From NCBI GenBank assembly GCA_036397475.1, contig DASWIV010000042.1:1-15863 (forward strand): a DNA stretch of 15,863 nucleotides, read 5' to 3'. How positions within the stretch are numbered: the first letter of the stretch is position 1; each line of letters begins with the position of its first letter. Of the stretch, positions 1-7,063 are shown one piece after another. Origin of the DNA: DASWIV01 sp036397475 (GTDB lineage Bacteria > JAJVIF01 > JAPKYR01). The notes under the pieces are model-generated. The model was not told the DNA's origin, did not search any database, and saw nothing but the letters and a program-made list of their open reading frames with translations. The translations under genes were made by a program, and so were the position numbers.

Positions 1-1
1 G

Positions 2-1627
2 GGTATCGTTGTTTTGACACCGAACGGTGGAGAAGAAATATGGTGGGGTGATGACTACGAGATCACTTGGTCGTCGCAGTACCTGACTGGTCTGGTGAAT
101 ATTGAGTACTCGAAGGACGATTTCGAATCGGATTTAAACACGATTGCTCTTGGTGAAATGAATGATGGTAGCTTCCTGTGGGAGGACGTACCGATTGATA
201 TTTCGGATACGGTGAAGCTCAGGACAACTTCTGTAGATTTTCCGGCTGTGAACGATGACTCTGATGAGTATTTCAGCATTGTAGATCACGGCTGGGCAGA
301 AACGTATGGGGGGACGGAAAATGAAACAGCCTACGATGTTTACTACGATACAAATCTTCATGTATATATTACAGGATATTATGAAACCGTTACACAATCA
401 CAAAACATCTTTCTTCGCAAGTACTCTGAATTTGGGAATCTGGAGTGGGAGTTAACATGGGGGGGGATAAGCACAGACTATGGAATGCATGTCGAAACAG
501 ACAGCAATGGTGATATTTATTTAACTGGGGGTTTCAACGGGACTGTAGACTTTGATCCAGGTTCCCAGGATGAATACATAACTTCTAATGGGCTCCTTGA
601 TGCGTTTTTACTGAAATTGACCTCAACTGGCGCTTTTATATGGGTGAATACATGGGGCGGAATTGATGTCGATGAAGGCAGATATGTCTGTGTTGACTCG
701 AATGGAAATGCAATCGTATCAGGTCTGTATCGCCAAGTAGTTGATTTCGATCCAGGCCTTGGCTTTGATTATCATTATTCACTGGGTGCAAGAGACTGTT
801 TTATCAGCAGATTTGACAGTTCCGGCAACTGGATTTGGTCAAGGACGTGGGGTGGGTGGAATTCAGACTGGTGTAATGGCATTGACGTTGATTCTAGTGA
901 CAATATTTATGTAACAGGCAGGTTCTTTGACGCTGTTGATTTTGATCCTAGTGCCGGTGTCACTTCCCATACCTCAGTCCAATACTGGGACATCTTCCTC
1001 AGCAGATTCGACATGAACGGTGAACTCGAGTGGGTTGATGTTTGGGGTGGAAATGGTGGTGATTCGGGACTAGACCTGATTGTTGATGGTTCTAATGTAT
1101 ATATCTCCGGTTATTTTCAGGATACTGTGGACTTTGATCCGGGTTCCAATGATGATTCACATACCTCTAATGGTGACCATGACGCATATCTAACGTGTTT
1201 AAACACATCCGGTATCCATCAATGGACACAATCATGGGGAGGTTTAGATTCTGACAGAGCGAACGGTGTAACTGTTGATACTTCAGGGAATGTGTTTTCC
1301 AGTGGGCATTTTAATGGCACTGTTGACTTTGAACCAGGTTCCGGCGTAACGGAATTTACTGATACTGGGTTTGGTGGTGCATTTTACAGTAAGTTTGATT
1401 CAAGTGGTTTTTTTGTTTTTGCCAGAGCATGGAGTGGTATCGGAGAAGATGGTTCAGAAGGAATTTCAGTTGACCAAAATGGAAACGTTTATGTCTGTGG
1501 CTTCTTCAGTGATACTGTTGATTTTGCACCTAGCGAAACATCATGTGAATCAGTTAATGGTGAGTATTCATCGAATGGATTAACTGATGCCTACATCAAT
1601 AAAGTAATGGCTGATGGTTGTTGGTAA
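2..1627 (+). CDS. Secreted seven-bladed SBBP beta-propeller protein, 5' partial
   Basis: The frame is open to the left edge, so the true start lies outside the window; the TTG at 14 is only the first possible start inside it. The visible part begins with a Ser-Thr-rich GPI-anchored-type domain of the Kre9/KNH kind (TPNGGEEIWWGDDYEITW, ending near codon 95), which is common in secreted bacterial proteins. Seven repeats of about 65 residues follow. Each opens with W-x-x-T-W-G-G, has a D-x-x-G-N-I-Y-x-x-G strand and most contain VDFDPG, the pattern of SBBP (beta-propeller repeat) domains. Seven repeats would close one propeller, and the protein ends just after the last (ADGCW, stop TAA). It is related in repeat type to the two lipoproteins at 4013-9997 but has a different N-terminus. 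I infer an extracellular or surface role, with ligand unknown. Confidence 0.85.
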   Translation, partial: GIVVLTPNGGEEIWWGDDYEITWSSQYLTGLVNIEYSKDDFESDLNTIALGEMNDGSFLWEDVPIDISDTVKLRTTSVDFPAVNDDSDEYFSIVDHGWAETYGGTENETAYDVYYDTNLHVYITGYYETVTQSQNIFLRKYSEFGNLEWELTWGGISTDYGMHVETDSNGDIYLTGGFNGTVDFDPGSQDEYITSNGLLDAFLLKLTSTGAFIWVNTWGGIDVDEGRYVCVDSNGNAIVSGLYRQVVDFDPGLGFDYHYSLGARDCFISRFDSSGNWIWSRTWGGWNSDWCNGIDVDSSDNIYVTGRFFDAVDFDPSAGVTSHTSVQYWDIFLSRFDMNGELEWVDVWGGNGGDSGLDLIVDGSNVYISGYFQDTVDFDPGSNDDSHTSNGDHDAYLTCLNTSGIHQWTQSWGGLDSDRANGVTVDTSGNVFSSGHFNGTVDFEPGSGVTEFTDTGFGGAFYSKFDSSGFFVFARAWSGIGEDGSEGISVDQNGNVYVCGFFSDTVDFAPSETSCESVNGEYSSNGLTDAYINKVMADGCW

Positions 1628-1640
1628 GCCTTAAAACAAA

Positions 1641-1654
1641 GGGGACACATTTCC
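1641..1654. other. GGGGACACATTTCC motif at the edge of the element scar
   Basis: This short G-rich motif sits between the propeller gene and the DUF2958 gene. Similar GGGGACA strings often lie beside REP-type or transposase-associated repeats in environmental bacteria, which is a recollection rather than something shown here. There is only one copy in this stretch, so no repeat can be demonstrated. It may mark the left boundary of the inserted and decayed segment at 1660-2350. Confidence 0.2.
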
Positions 1655-1685
1655 AAGAATGATCCCGTTTAGATGGTTGGTCTGA

Positions 1686-1976
1686 TTAAATCATTGCTCC
1701 ACGGACCTCGATCTCGTGCATGACGTTTGCGAGAGATTTTTCATTCCAGTACAAATCACGCTCGACTGGTAGTCCAAGCGGACCTTTGACTCCCTCCAGC
1801 TCTGAAAGCCAGAAGTAGCCAAGCTCTGCCTCAAATCCATCGACGAATCCGAAGAACTGGACATCGCTATCTTCTTTGTCCCGGTAAGCGGATACCGCGT
1901 ACCAAGTCCAGTTAGCATCGGGCTTGAAGAATTTGACGACAACCATCAGTTCGTCTTCACTCAGTTCCCGTGTCAA
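1686..1976 (-). CDS. DUF2958 family protein, probably N-terminally truncated
   Basis: The 96-residue product matches my memory of the DUF2958 family: VVVKFFKPDANWTWYAV, then FFGFVDGFEAELGYFWLSEL and GPLGLPVERDLYW. These proteins are of unknown function and are typically carried on plasmids and integrative elements. Family members usually begin with a short LLTKEL-type segment and an LPPLY-type stretch before the VKFF strand. Here only LTREL survives and the LPPLY part is missing. The only upstream start in frame is a TTG at 1976, with no clear ribosome binding site, and a stop occurs a few codons before it. The 5' end coincides with the point where the serine recombinase remnant on the other strand begins. 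I read this as a gene clipped by a deletion, possibly no longer expressed. Confidence 0.65.
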   Translation of the reverse strand: MTRELSEDELMVVVKFFKPDANWTWYAVSAYRDKEDSDVQFFGFVDGFEAELGYFWLSELEGVKGPLGLPVERDLYWNEKSLANVMHEIEVRGAMI

Positions 1977-1977
1977 C

Positions 1978-2355
1978 GGGCAGCTTTCCGAGATTAATTC
2001 TCAGACTGCCAAAGTCCAGGCGAAGATAGATCGCCTGGTGGATTTAAGAGTGGAGGGAGAGATAGGTCGTGCCGAGTTCAAGGCACGCAAAGAGGAGTTA
2101 GTAAATAAAAAAGTCGCTTCTTTGGAGCGCAGAAGAAAGATATTGACTGAGACCAGTGATACACGGTTCGAACCGATGCGAGAACCCTTAAAGCTGGTCT
2201 GGGACTGGCATACGGGCGTAGCCGGAGATGATCTAAAGAAACTTCGAGACATGGTCTCGAAGGTGGGTTTGAACTGGAGACTGAATTCGCGGAAACTGCT
2301 TCACGACTGGATTTTTCCCTTCGACTTCCTCGCTTCGCGAGGAGTTTATACAAAC
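1978..2355 (+). pseudogene. Large serine recombinase, C-terminal remnant
   Basis: The frame encodes a coiled-coil segment (AKIDRLVDLRVEGEIGRAEF, then KARKEELVNKKVASLERRRK) followed by a W-D-W segment, AGDDLKKLRDMVSKVGLNWR and a terminal FPFDFLASRG. This is the usual C-terminus of large serine recombinases after the zinc-ribbon domain: 'QIDRL-D--lDG-I-+-eFe-RK--L' and a final 'PFDLLA'. The catalytic resolvase domain, the recombinase domain and the zinc ribbon are all absent. No start codon belongs to the remnant; the frame opens through DUF2958 antisense sequence. The frame stays open through the antisense strand of tRNA-Pro to a TAG at 2443-2445, so the native end is uncertain. It is a fossil of an integrase from an element that sat at the tRNA-Pro gene. 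Confidence 0.65.
2328..2342. other. Perfect hairpin CCTCGC-TTC-GCGAGG
   Basis: A 6-bp GC-rich stem (7 with the flanking T-A pair) with a 3-base loop lies 13 bases beyond the CCA end of tRNA-Pro, between the recombinase remnant and the tRNA. It could be a processing or termination signal for the tRNA operon on the minus strand. However, no T-run follows it in either direction, so a rho-independent terminator is not well supported. Confidence 0.35.
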
Positions 2356-2432
2356 TGGTCGGGCAGCCGGGATTTGAACCCGGGACCCCTAGCCCCCCAT
2401 GCTAGTGCGCTACCGGGCTGCGCTACTGCCCG
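2356..2432 (-). tRNA. tRNA-Pro (anticodon GGG)
   Basis: The gene folds as a full cloverleaf: acceptor CGGGCAG with CTGCCCG, discriminator A and encoded CCA. The anticodon stem CTAGC/GCTAG encloses loop ATGGGGG, giving anticodon GGG for CCC codons. The T arm is CCGGG-TTCAAAT-CCCGG. It is the last gene of the five-tRNA operon, and its 3' end faces the recombinase remnant. Confidence 0.95.
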
Positions 2433-2509
2433 ACTCGAATTTTAGTTTCACCGTTACCCGGTCTGGTACAGTAAAACGGATATTTGCCTTGCAGAATTAT
2501 AAGTAACAC

Positions 2510-2585
<76 letters not shown>

Positions 2586-2621
2586 ACATCCCTTACCACC
2601 TTAAAGCCGGAAAACGGAAAC

Positions 2622-2699
2622 TGGCGGGACGGACGGGACTCGAACCCGCGACCACCTGAGTGACAGTCAGGTATTCTAACCAAACTGAACTACCGCCCC
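2622..2699 (-). tRNA. tRNA-Asp (anticodon GTC)
   Basis: Acceptor GGGGCGG pairs with CCGTCCC (one G-T pair), discriminator G, CCA encoded. The anticodon stem CCTGA/TCAGG encloses loop CTGTCAC, giving GTC. The G discriminator is the expected identity element for aspartate. It is the third gene of the operon, 36 bases before tRNA-Phe. Confidence 0.96.
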
Positions 2700-2792
2700 G
2701 CGTTAACCCGTTTCCGAAAAACAGGACAGCAAAGTATACTTCATAGCGTATTACGCCGCAATCCCGTTTCTATGTTAAAAACGTGTTTTCTA

Positions 2793-2869
2793 TGGTACCC
2801 CCAACGGGATTTGAACCCGTGTTGCCACCTTGAAAGGGTGATGTCCTAGGCCGTCTAGACGATGGGGGC
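2793..2869 (-). tRNA. tRNA-Glu (anticodon TTC)
   Basis: Acceptor GCCCCCA pairs with TGGGGGT (G-T at the first pair), followed by A and an encoded CCA. The anticodon stem TCACC/GGTGG encloses loop CTTTCAA, giving TTC. The T arm is ACGGG-TTCAAAT-CCCGT. It is the second gene of the operon, 93 bases before tRNA-Asp. Confidence 0.95.
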
Positions 2870-2919
2870 ATGTCCATCTATTTCTATCACACCATACTGC
2901 GATGTCAAGTTGCTTTCAC

Positions 2920-2995
2920 TGGTAGGCCGACCGGGGATCGAACCCGGGACACCCGGATTAAAAGTCCGGTGCTCTACCGACTGAGCTATCGGCCT
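2920..2995 (-). tRNA. tRNA-Lys (anticodon TTT)
   Basis: Acceptor AGGCCGA pairs with TCGGCCT, followed by A and an encoded CCA. The anticodon stem CCGGA/TCCGG encloses loop CTTTTAA, giving TTT. The D arm is GCTC/GAGC and the T arm CCGGG-TTCGATC-CCCGG. It is the promoter-proximal gene of the operon. Confidence 0.96.
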
Positions 2996-3022
2996 TCGTG
3001 CCTTCCCGTAACAAGCCGGAGA

Positions 3023-3051
3023 ATCCTAAACGTTCACACCCGGTTTGTCAA
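3023..3051 (-). promoter_or_regulatory. Sigma70-type promoter of the tRNA operon
   Basis: On the minus strand a perfect -35 TTGACA (3051-3046) and a -10 TAGGAT (3028-3023) are separated by exactly 17 bases. They lie 28 bases upstream of tRNA-Lys. The sequence after the -10 is GC-rich (TCTCCGGC), as in stringently controlled stable-RNA promoters. No other promoter-like pair stands out between the tRNA genes, so the five tRNAs are probably one transcript. Confidence 0.75.
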
Positions 3052-3138
3052 ACATATCCCGGCATTTCTATATACAACATTTATACATTTCCGTCCAGAT
3101 GCGGGGAAATTTTCGCTTTAATTTAAGATGAAGGAGAT

Positions 3139-3977
3139 TTATTCAGTTTCCAGCCCCGTCTCCATCATATCAGTCAGTCCTGAGAATAATTCTGTGTAGT
3201 CGGTACCTTCAACAATAATTTCAGGACTATATGAATCAAGCCCCTGGAGTACTATATCCACAGGTATCTCAATATCGAAATTCTCATCTTGGAGCCATTG
3301 CTCATCCTTATTCGGGAGCACAGTTAAAATATCCTCGAGCGTTGTCCTCATATCGTTTAAGCCCTCTGTCCATGTCTCCAGCGTTAACGATTCGCGAATT
3401 TCTTCGGTTCGGATTTCGATTTCCTGTTCAAGACGCTCGATTTTTGTTTCCAGATCTTCAGTCTCTTCCGTGGGCTCTCCCACTTCATCCATTTCATCTT
3501 CAAATCCCATCATCATGTCATCCAGACCCATCGACGAGCAGACGGCCATCCTGTATTCAGCGTAAAGTTCCGCCAATTCAGGGAGCATCTCGGCAGCCAC
3601 AAAAATCCTGAAGGTCTCATCCGACGGATCTATAACCATTTTGGAAATGGGCATTAAGTCCATCTGGCTATGAGTTATAGTTACGAGCTGATCCGGTGTC
3701 CATGCAGGCTTTCCTGAATTCCGGTCTTCAGTATTCTGGCAGTAAACGGGACTCATAACGCCGAAAAAGTCGTCATCGATCGTGAGATCAAGTAATATTC
3801 CGTCTCCGCTTATTTTCAGCGTATTTCCACCGTACAGGGTGCCATCGCCACTGAATCTGACTTCCACAATTTCGCCTGAATCCAGAGTTAACATAAGGGT
3901 ATCATCTGTTGGTTCATCCTGAGCATAGAAGGAATGCATAGAATAATTGAAAAAAGAATTAAAAATAATTTTCGCAT
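3139..3977 (-). CDS. Exported acidic protein of unknown function, apparent frameshift in signal peptide
   Basis: I do not recognise the family. An uninterrupted frame of 266 codons runs from the ATG at 3939 to the stop at 3139. It begins MHSFYAQDEP, which looks like the end of a signal peptide (cleavage after YAQ). A classical signal peptide start, MRKLFLILFSIIL, lies at ATG 3977 in another frame. One added base in the stretch between them, for example in the six-T run at 3950-3955, would fuse the two. The ATG at 3939 has no ribosome binding site, whereas 3977 has a weak GACGAAG. The mature part has beta-rich sequence (residues 13-55 from 3939), a PAWTPDQLV motif, two cysteines (67 and 134), a Met/Asp/Glu-rich stretch (135-165) and a probable coiled coil (160-185). 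It starts 35 bases after the 4013 gene, suggesting cotranscription. Confidence 0.6.
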
Positions 3978-4012
3978 AACTTCGTCTTTTGATAATTGAT
4001 ATGCGTTCATCA

Positions 4013-6940
4013 TTACCAGTTGCCGTCAGAATTCAGTTTCAACAAATAAGCATCCAGTGAACCGTGTGTGGTGTGCTCATCCACGCCAGCACCCGGATAA
4101 AAATCGACCGTACCATAAAACCATCCGGTCGTGTAGCTGTCCCCGTCCGAATTCACAACTATCCCGGACCCGTCGTCCGTGGACTCAGCTCCGAATGTAC
4201 GTATCCATTCAAGTGTGGACGGCGATGAAAGTTTCATCACGTAAATGTCCCGGAGGCCGTTCGTCGTGCGTTCATCTGTCCCGCCGGTCGGGTCAAGATT
4301 CGCGGTGCCGGTGAAATGCCCGGTCAGGTAAATCTGGTCGGATGAATCTATGGCGACCTCGTAGCCGATGAATCCGGACGATGTGTCCGGGGGAATTATC
4401 GAGTCCCACGTGAGTACGTACTGCCACTTGCTGTCCGACGCGAAAACGTTCAGGTACCCGTTACGGACATTGGCCGTTGTAAGCTCTTCCGTGCCGCCGT
4501 CGGTGTCGAACTGCGCTGTTCCGCCCCACCCACCACAGACGTAAATATTATCCGACGAATCCACATCGAGTGAATAGCCGTATGAAAATGGACCCGCAAA
4601 CGCTCTAGCCCACTGATGATCACCGTTTGAGTCGAATTTCGTCAGGAATGTTTTGCCGTCCACTGTGGAATCATATTCTTCCAGGTCCGGACCGGGATCG
4701 AAATCGCATAAATTTGAATACCAGCCCGTGAAGTAAACGGAATCATTTCCGTCGACTTTGACTCCGAAGCCGTAATCGTCGAGTGTGCCGCCAAATGTCT
4801 TTGCCCACTGGTAGTTTCCATCGGAATCTACCTTGAGCAGGAAACAGTCCCTGTATCCATTCGACGATATCATCTCGACACCGGCGCCAGGATCGAAATC
4901 GGCTGTTCCCCTGAATCCGCCACCCGCGTAGATACTTCCGCTGCTGTCCGAACTCACTCCGAGAGAACTGTCATCAAATTCATCATCGCTGCCCCATGTC
5001 GCCGCCCATAGATGGTTTCCGTCGGCGTCAAATTTTGAAATGAATGCGTCGCCAGTATCTGAATTAGATGAATGATTTTCCACACCTGGTCCTGGATCGA
5101 AATCGACTGTGCCATAGAAATATCCTGACGTAACCGGGTTATCGTTCACATCAACCGTTACGGCGTGGGCTCCTCCGCCGAAAGAGACATTTCCTCCCCA
5201 CGTCTGTGCCCATAGATGGGTGCCGTCCGGTGCGAATTTAGTCAGGAATGAATTTCTCGCGCCGTTGGATGAGTGATTCTCGACATCGGGACCGGGATCG
5301 AAATCTACGGTGGAGTAAAAATTACCGGATACATAAATATTGCCTTCGCTGTCGATAGCGATTCCGTAGCCACGGTCCTGGTTTTCCGCACCCCACGTTT
5401 TAGCCCATCCAACGAGGCTTTTTATGACATTGAACGGTCCGCCGGTTGCCATATCGAATCCGTCGTCTACAGTCACCCATATCTCGTATTCGCCATCAGG
5501 CTTCAGGGACCAGTCATAAGGCATATCATCGGGAACGCCTTCCGGACCGCCTGTGCCGTTGTCCTCGATGTACCAGAGGATCGTGTGTGTCTGGCCAACG
5601 TCCGGATCGTTGTAAATAGCCGAGTAAGTCACCGACGTGTAGGTGTCGTCGACAGTAGTGTTCAATCCATTCGGATCGACATCATCGGTTATCCCATTAA
5701 TAATGGGAACAATATTTCCCGGTCCGGATTTAATGTCGAGATCATATCTGAAAAATGATGTCAGGGGATCGGTGTCCGCGAGATTAGGGACGCCGAACTC
5801 GTTTGTGTAATCGTAGCCATTCTGTTCAACGATGATCCAGTATTCCTGTCCGGTATCGCTTTCGATCTGGTCTGCTTCGAGTTCTACATGGTAGGTCGAA
5901 TAATTTTCATCGCCACCGACAGGTATCATATCTGAATCGGTGAACTGGTAGACAGAATCGAGAATGCCGGATTCGATGTAAATCCGGTAGTCTTCCATCG
6001 CTGTACTGGTTAAAGTAGAGTCCCAGTCCCACAGGGAGATATCGAACATCAATTCTCCGCCATAGGTTGTCGGTCCCGACCAAAACGCGGTGCTCGAATC
6101 AATCACACTGCACGCGATTGCCTCAGGAGCGTGGGCCGGGTGATCAGTGGGATCAATGCCTTTCCAGGACGCAATAACCGCATAGCCGTACTTAACACCT
6201 TTTGTAATTGGAAACCTCAGGTAATAATTTCTCGTGTTTGTTTCTCCGGAAAAAAAATCACAATTTCCAGGATCAGAATTGAGGAAATCCCAGAGGTCTT
6301 CTTCGGCGCTCAATCCGCTTGCGAAAGTCCTGTATGGATTCACAACCGCGGTTCCCACGAAACCGGGCGATGCGGCCGCTCCAGGAGTGTAATTGAACAG
6401 TGGAAGCCCGCCTTCGGAAAATTCAGAGTAGTTATACCACCTGGTGTAGCCATCCGGACCGCCTGTGCCACTGGTTGGATCAGGGATCATCATCTGGTCG
6501 ACACCGTCGACCGCGTAATTCAGATCGGGATTGTATGAAAGGGTGGATGAGCCGTCGCCCATGAAAACTCCCCTGACATCATAGCCACTGTACTGCGGTG
6601 CTCCCGGCAGGGGATGTGTGATTGAAATATCGATATCCACATCGATGTAATCGGGCCCGGGGACTATTCCTTTGATGTTGAATCCAAGGTTCGCAGGATT
6701 TGCATTCAGGAGATTCGTGACATTCGCCGTGAACATTCCCGACCGTGATGACACTGTTTCGACTGTCATGGTTTCGGTATCTATGGAGATTTCATACAAA
6801 CCCCATAGATTGGTGTATGTCGATTGATCCGTATTTTTTTGTCCGCTAAGGTCCGGCCTGATGTCGGGGCTCGACGGATTTCCGCCGCTGCATCCAGTTA
6901 TGGCGATAATGAATATCGCTGAAAGCACAAATCTGTACAT
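4013..6940 (-). CDS. Lipoprotein with seven-bladed SBBP beta-propeller (975 aa)
   Basis: MYRFVLSAIFIIAITGC is a lipoprotein signal peptide with lipobox ITGC (lipidated Cys at residue 17), so the protein is membrane anchored. The ATG at 6940 follows CGGAGG by 6 bases. Residues about 40-400 form a conserved domain shared with the next gene (LWGLYEISID, GYDVRGVFMGDGS, GVDQMMIP, GPDGYTRWYN, TRNYYLRFP, GYAVIASW). I do not recognise it as a named family. Residues about 410-505 look PKD/Ig-like (PDVGQTHTILWYIEDNG, YEIWVTVDDG). From about 510 to the end come seven W-x-x-T-W-G repeats with VDFDPG, the SBBP type, enough for one closed propeller. The product is nearly the same length as its upstream paralogue and resembles it along its whole length. 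The role is unknown; a surface sensory, adhesive or structural role is an inference. Confidence 0.88.
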   Translation of the reverse strand: MYRFVLSAIFIIAITGCSGGNPSSPDIRPDLSGQKNTDQSTYTNLWGLYEISIDTETMTVETVSSRSGMFTANVTNLLNANPANLGFNIKGIVPGPDYIDVDIDISITHPLPGAPQYSGYDVRGVFMGDGSSTLSYNPDLNYAVDGVDQMMIPDPTSGTGGPDGYTRWYNYSEFSEGGLPLFNYTPGAAASPGFVGTAVVNPYRTFASGLSAEEDLWDFLNSDPGNCDFFSGETNTRNYYLRFPITKGVKYGYAVIASWKGIDPTDHPAHAPEAIACSVIDSSTAFWSGPTTYGGELMFDISLWDWDSTLTSTAMEDYRIYIESGILDSVYQFTDSDMIPVGGDENYSTYHVELEADQIESDTGQEYWIIVEQNGYDYTNEFGVPNLADTDPLTSFFRYDLDIKSGPGNIVPIINGITDDVDPNGLNTTVDDTYTSVTYSAIYNDPDVGQTHTILWYIEDNGTGGPEGVPDDMPYDWSLKPDGEYEIWVTVDDGFDMATGGPFNVIKSLVGWAKTWGAENQDRGYGIAIDSEGNIYVSGNFYSTVDFDPGPDVENHSSNGARNSFLTKFAPDGTHLWAQTWGGNVSFGGGAHAVTVDVNDNPVTSGYFYGTVDFDPGPGVENHSSNSDTGDAFISKFDADGNHLWAATWGSDDEFDDSSLGVSSDSSGSIYAGGGFRGTADFDPGAGVEMISSNGYRDCFLLKVDSDGNYQWAKTFGGTLDDYGFGVKVDGNDSVYFTGWYSNLCDFDPGPDLEEYDSTVDGKTFLTKFDSNGDHQWARAFAGPFSYGYSLDVDSSDNIYVCGGWGGTAQFDTDGGTEELTTANVRNGYLNVFASDSKWQYVLTWDSIIPPDTSSGFIGYEVAIDSSDQIYLTGHFTGTANLDPTGGTDERTTNGLRDIYVMKLSSPSTLEWIRTFGAESTDDGSGIVVNSDGDSYTTGWFYGTVDFYPGAGVDEHTTHGSLDAYLLKLNSDGNW

Positions 6941-7027
6941 CGTTATCCTCCGGGATGTAATCCCAGGAAGTATTGTATCAATGATAACCTGGAAATGCCT
7001 TAATATTCGAGGACGTTGTGAGCCCGG

Positions 7028-7062
7028 AAAAAAATCGGTAATTTATGTGAATAAGGCCGATT
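7028..7062 (-). terminator. Weak rho-independent terminator candidate after the upstream lipoprotein gene
   Basis: On the minus strand AATCGG (7062-7057) and CCGATT (7038-7033) can pair around an 18-base loop, followed by five more T residues (7032-7028). It starts immediately after the stop codon of the 7064-9997 gene. The long loop and short stem make it weak, so readthrough into the 4013-6940 gene is plausible. Confidence 0.3.
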
Positions 7063-7063
7063 A

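Noticed and set aside
1628..1700. A direct repeat of the tRNA-Pro 3' end marking the far attachment site
   Set aside because: I looked for the tRNA 3' sequence to the left of the DUF2958 gene and found no convincing copy. Serine recombinases need only a 2-base core, so its absence is not informative.
2328..2342. The GC hairpin as a rho-independent terminator
   Set aside because: No T-run follows on either strand. It is listed as a hairpin only.
2870..3121. An 83-codon plus-strand frame over tRNA-Lys
   Set aside because: The segment resembling GDRTRDTRIKSPVLYRLSY is the antisense translation of the tRNA, a well-known false gene type.
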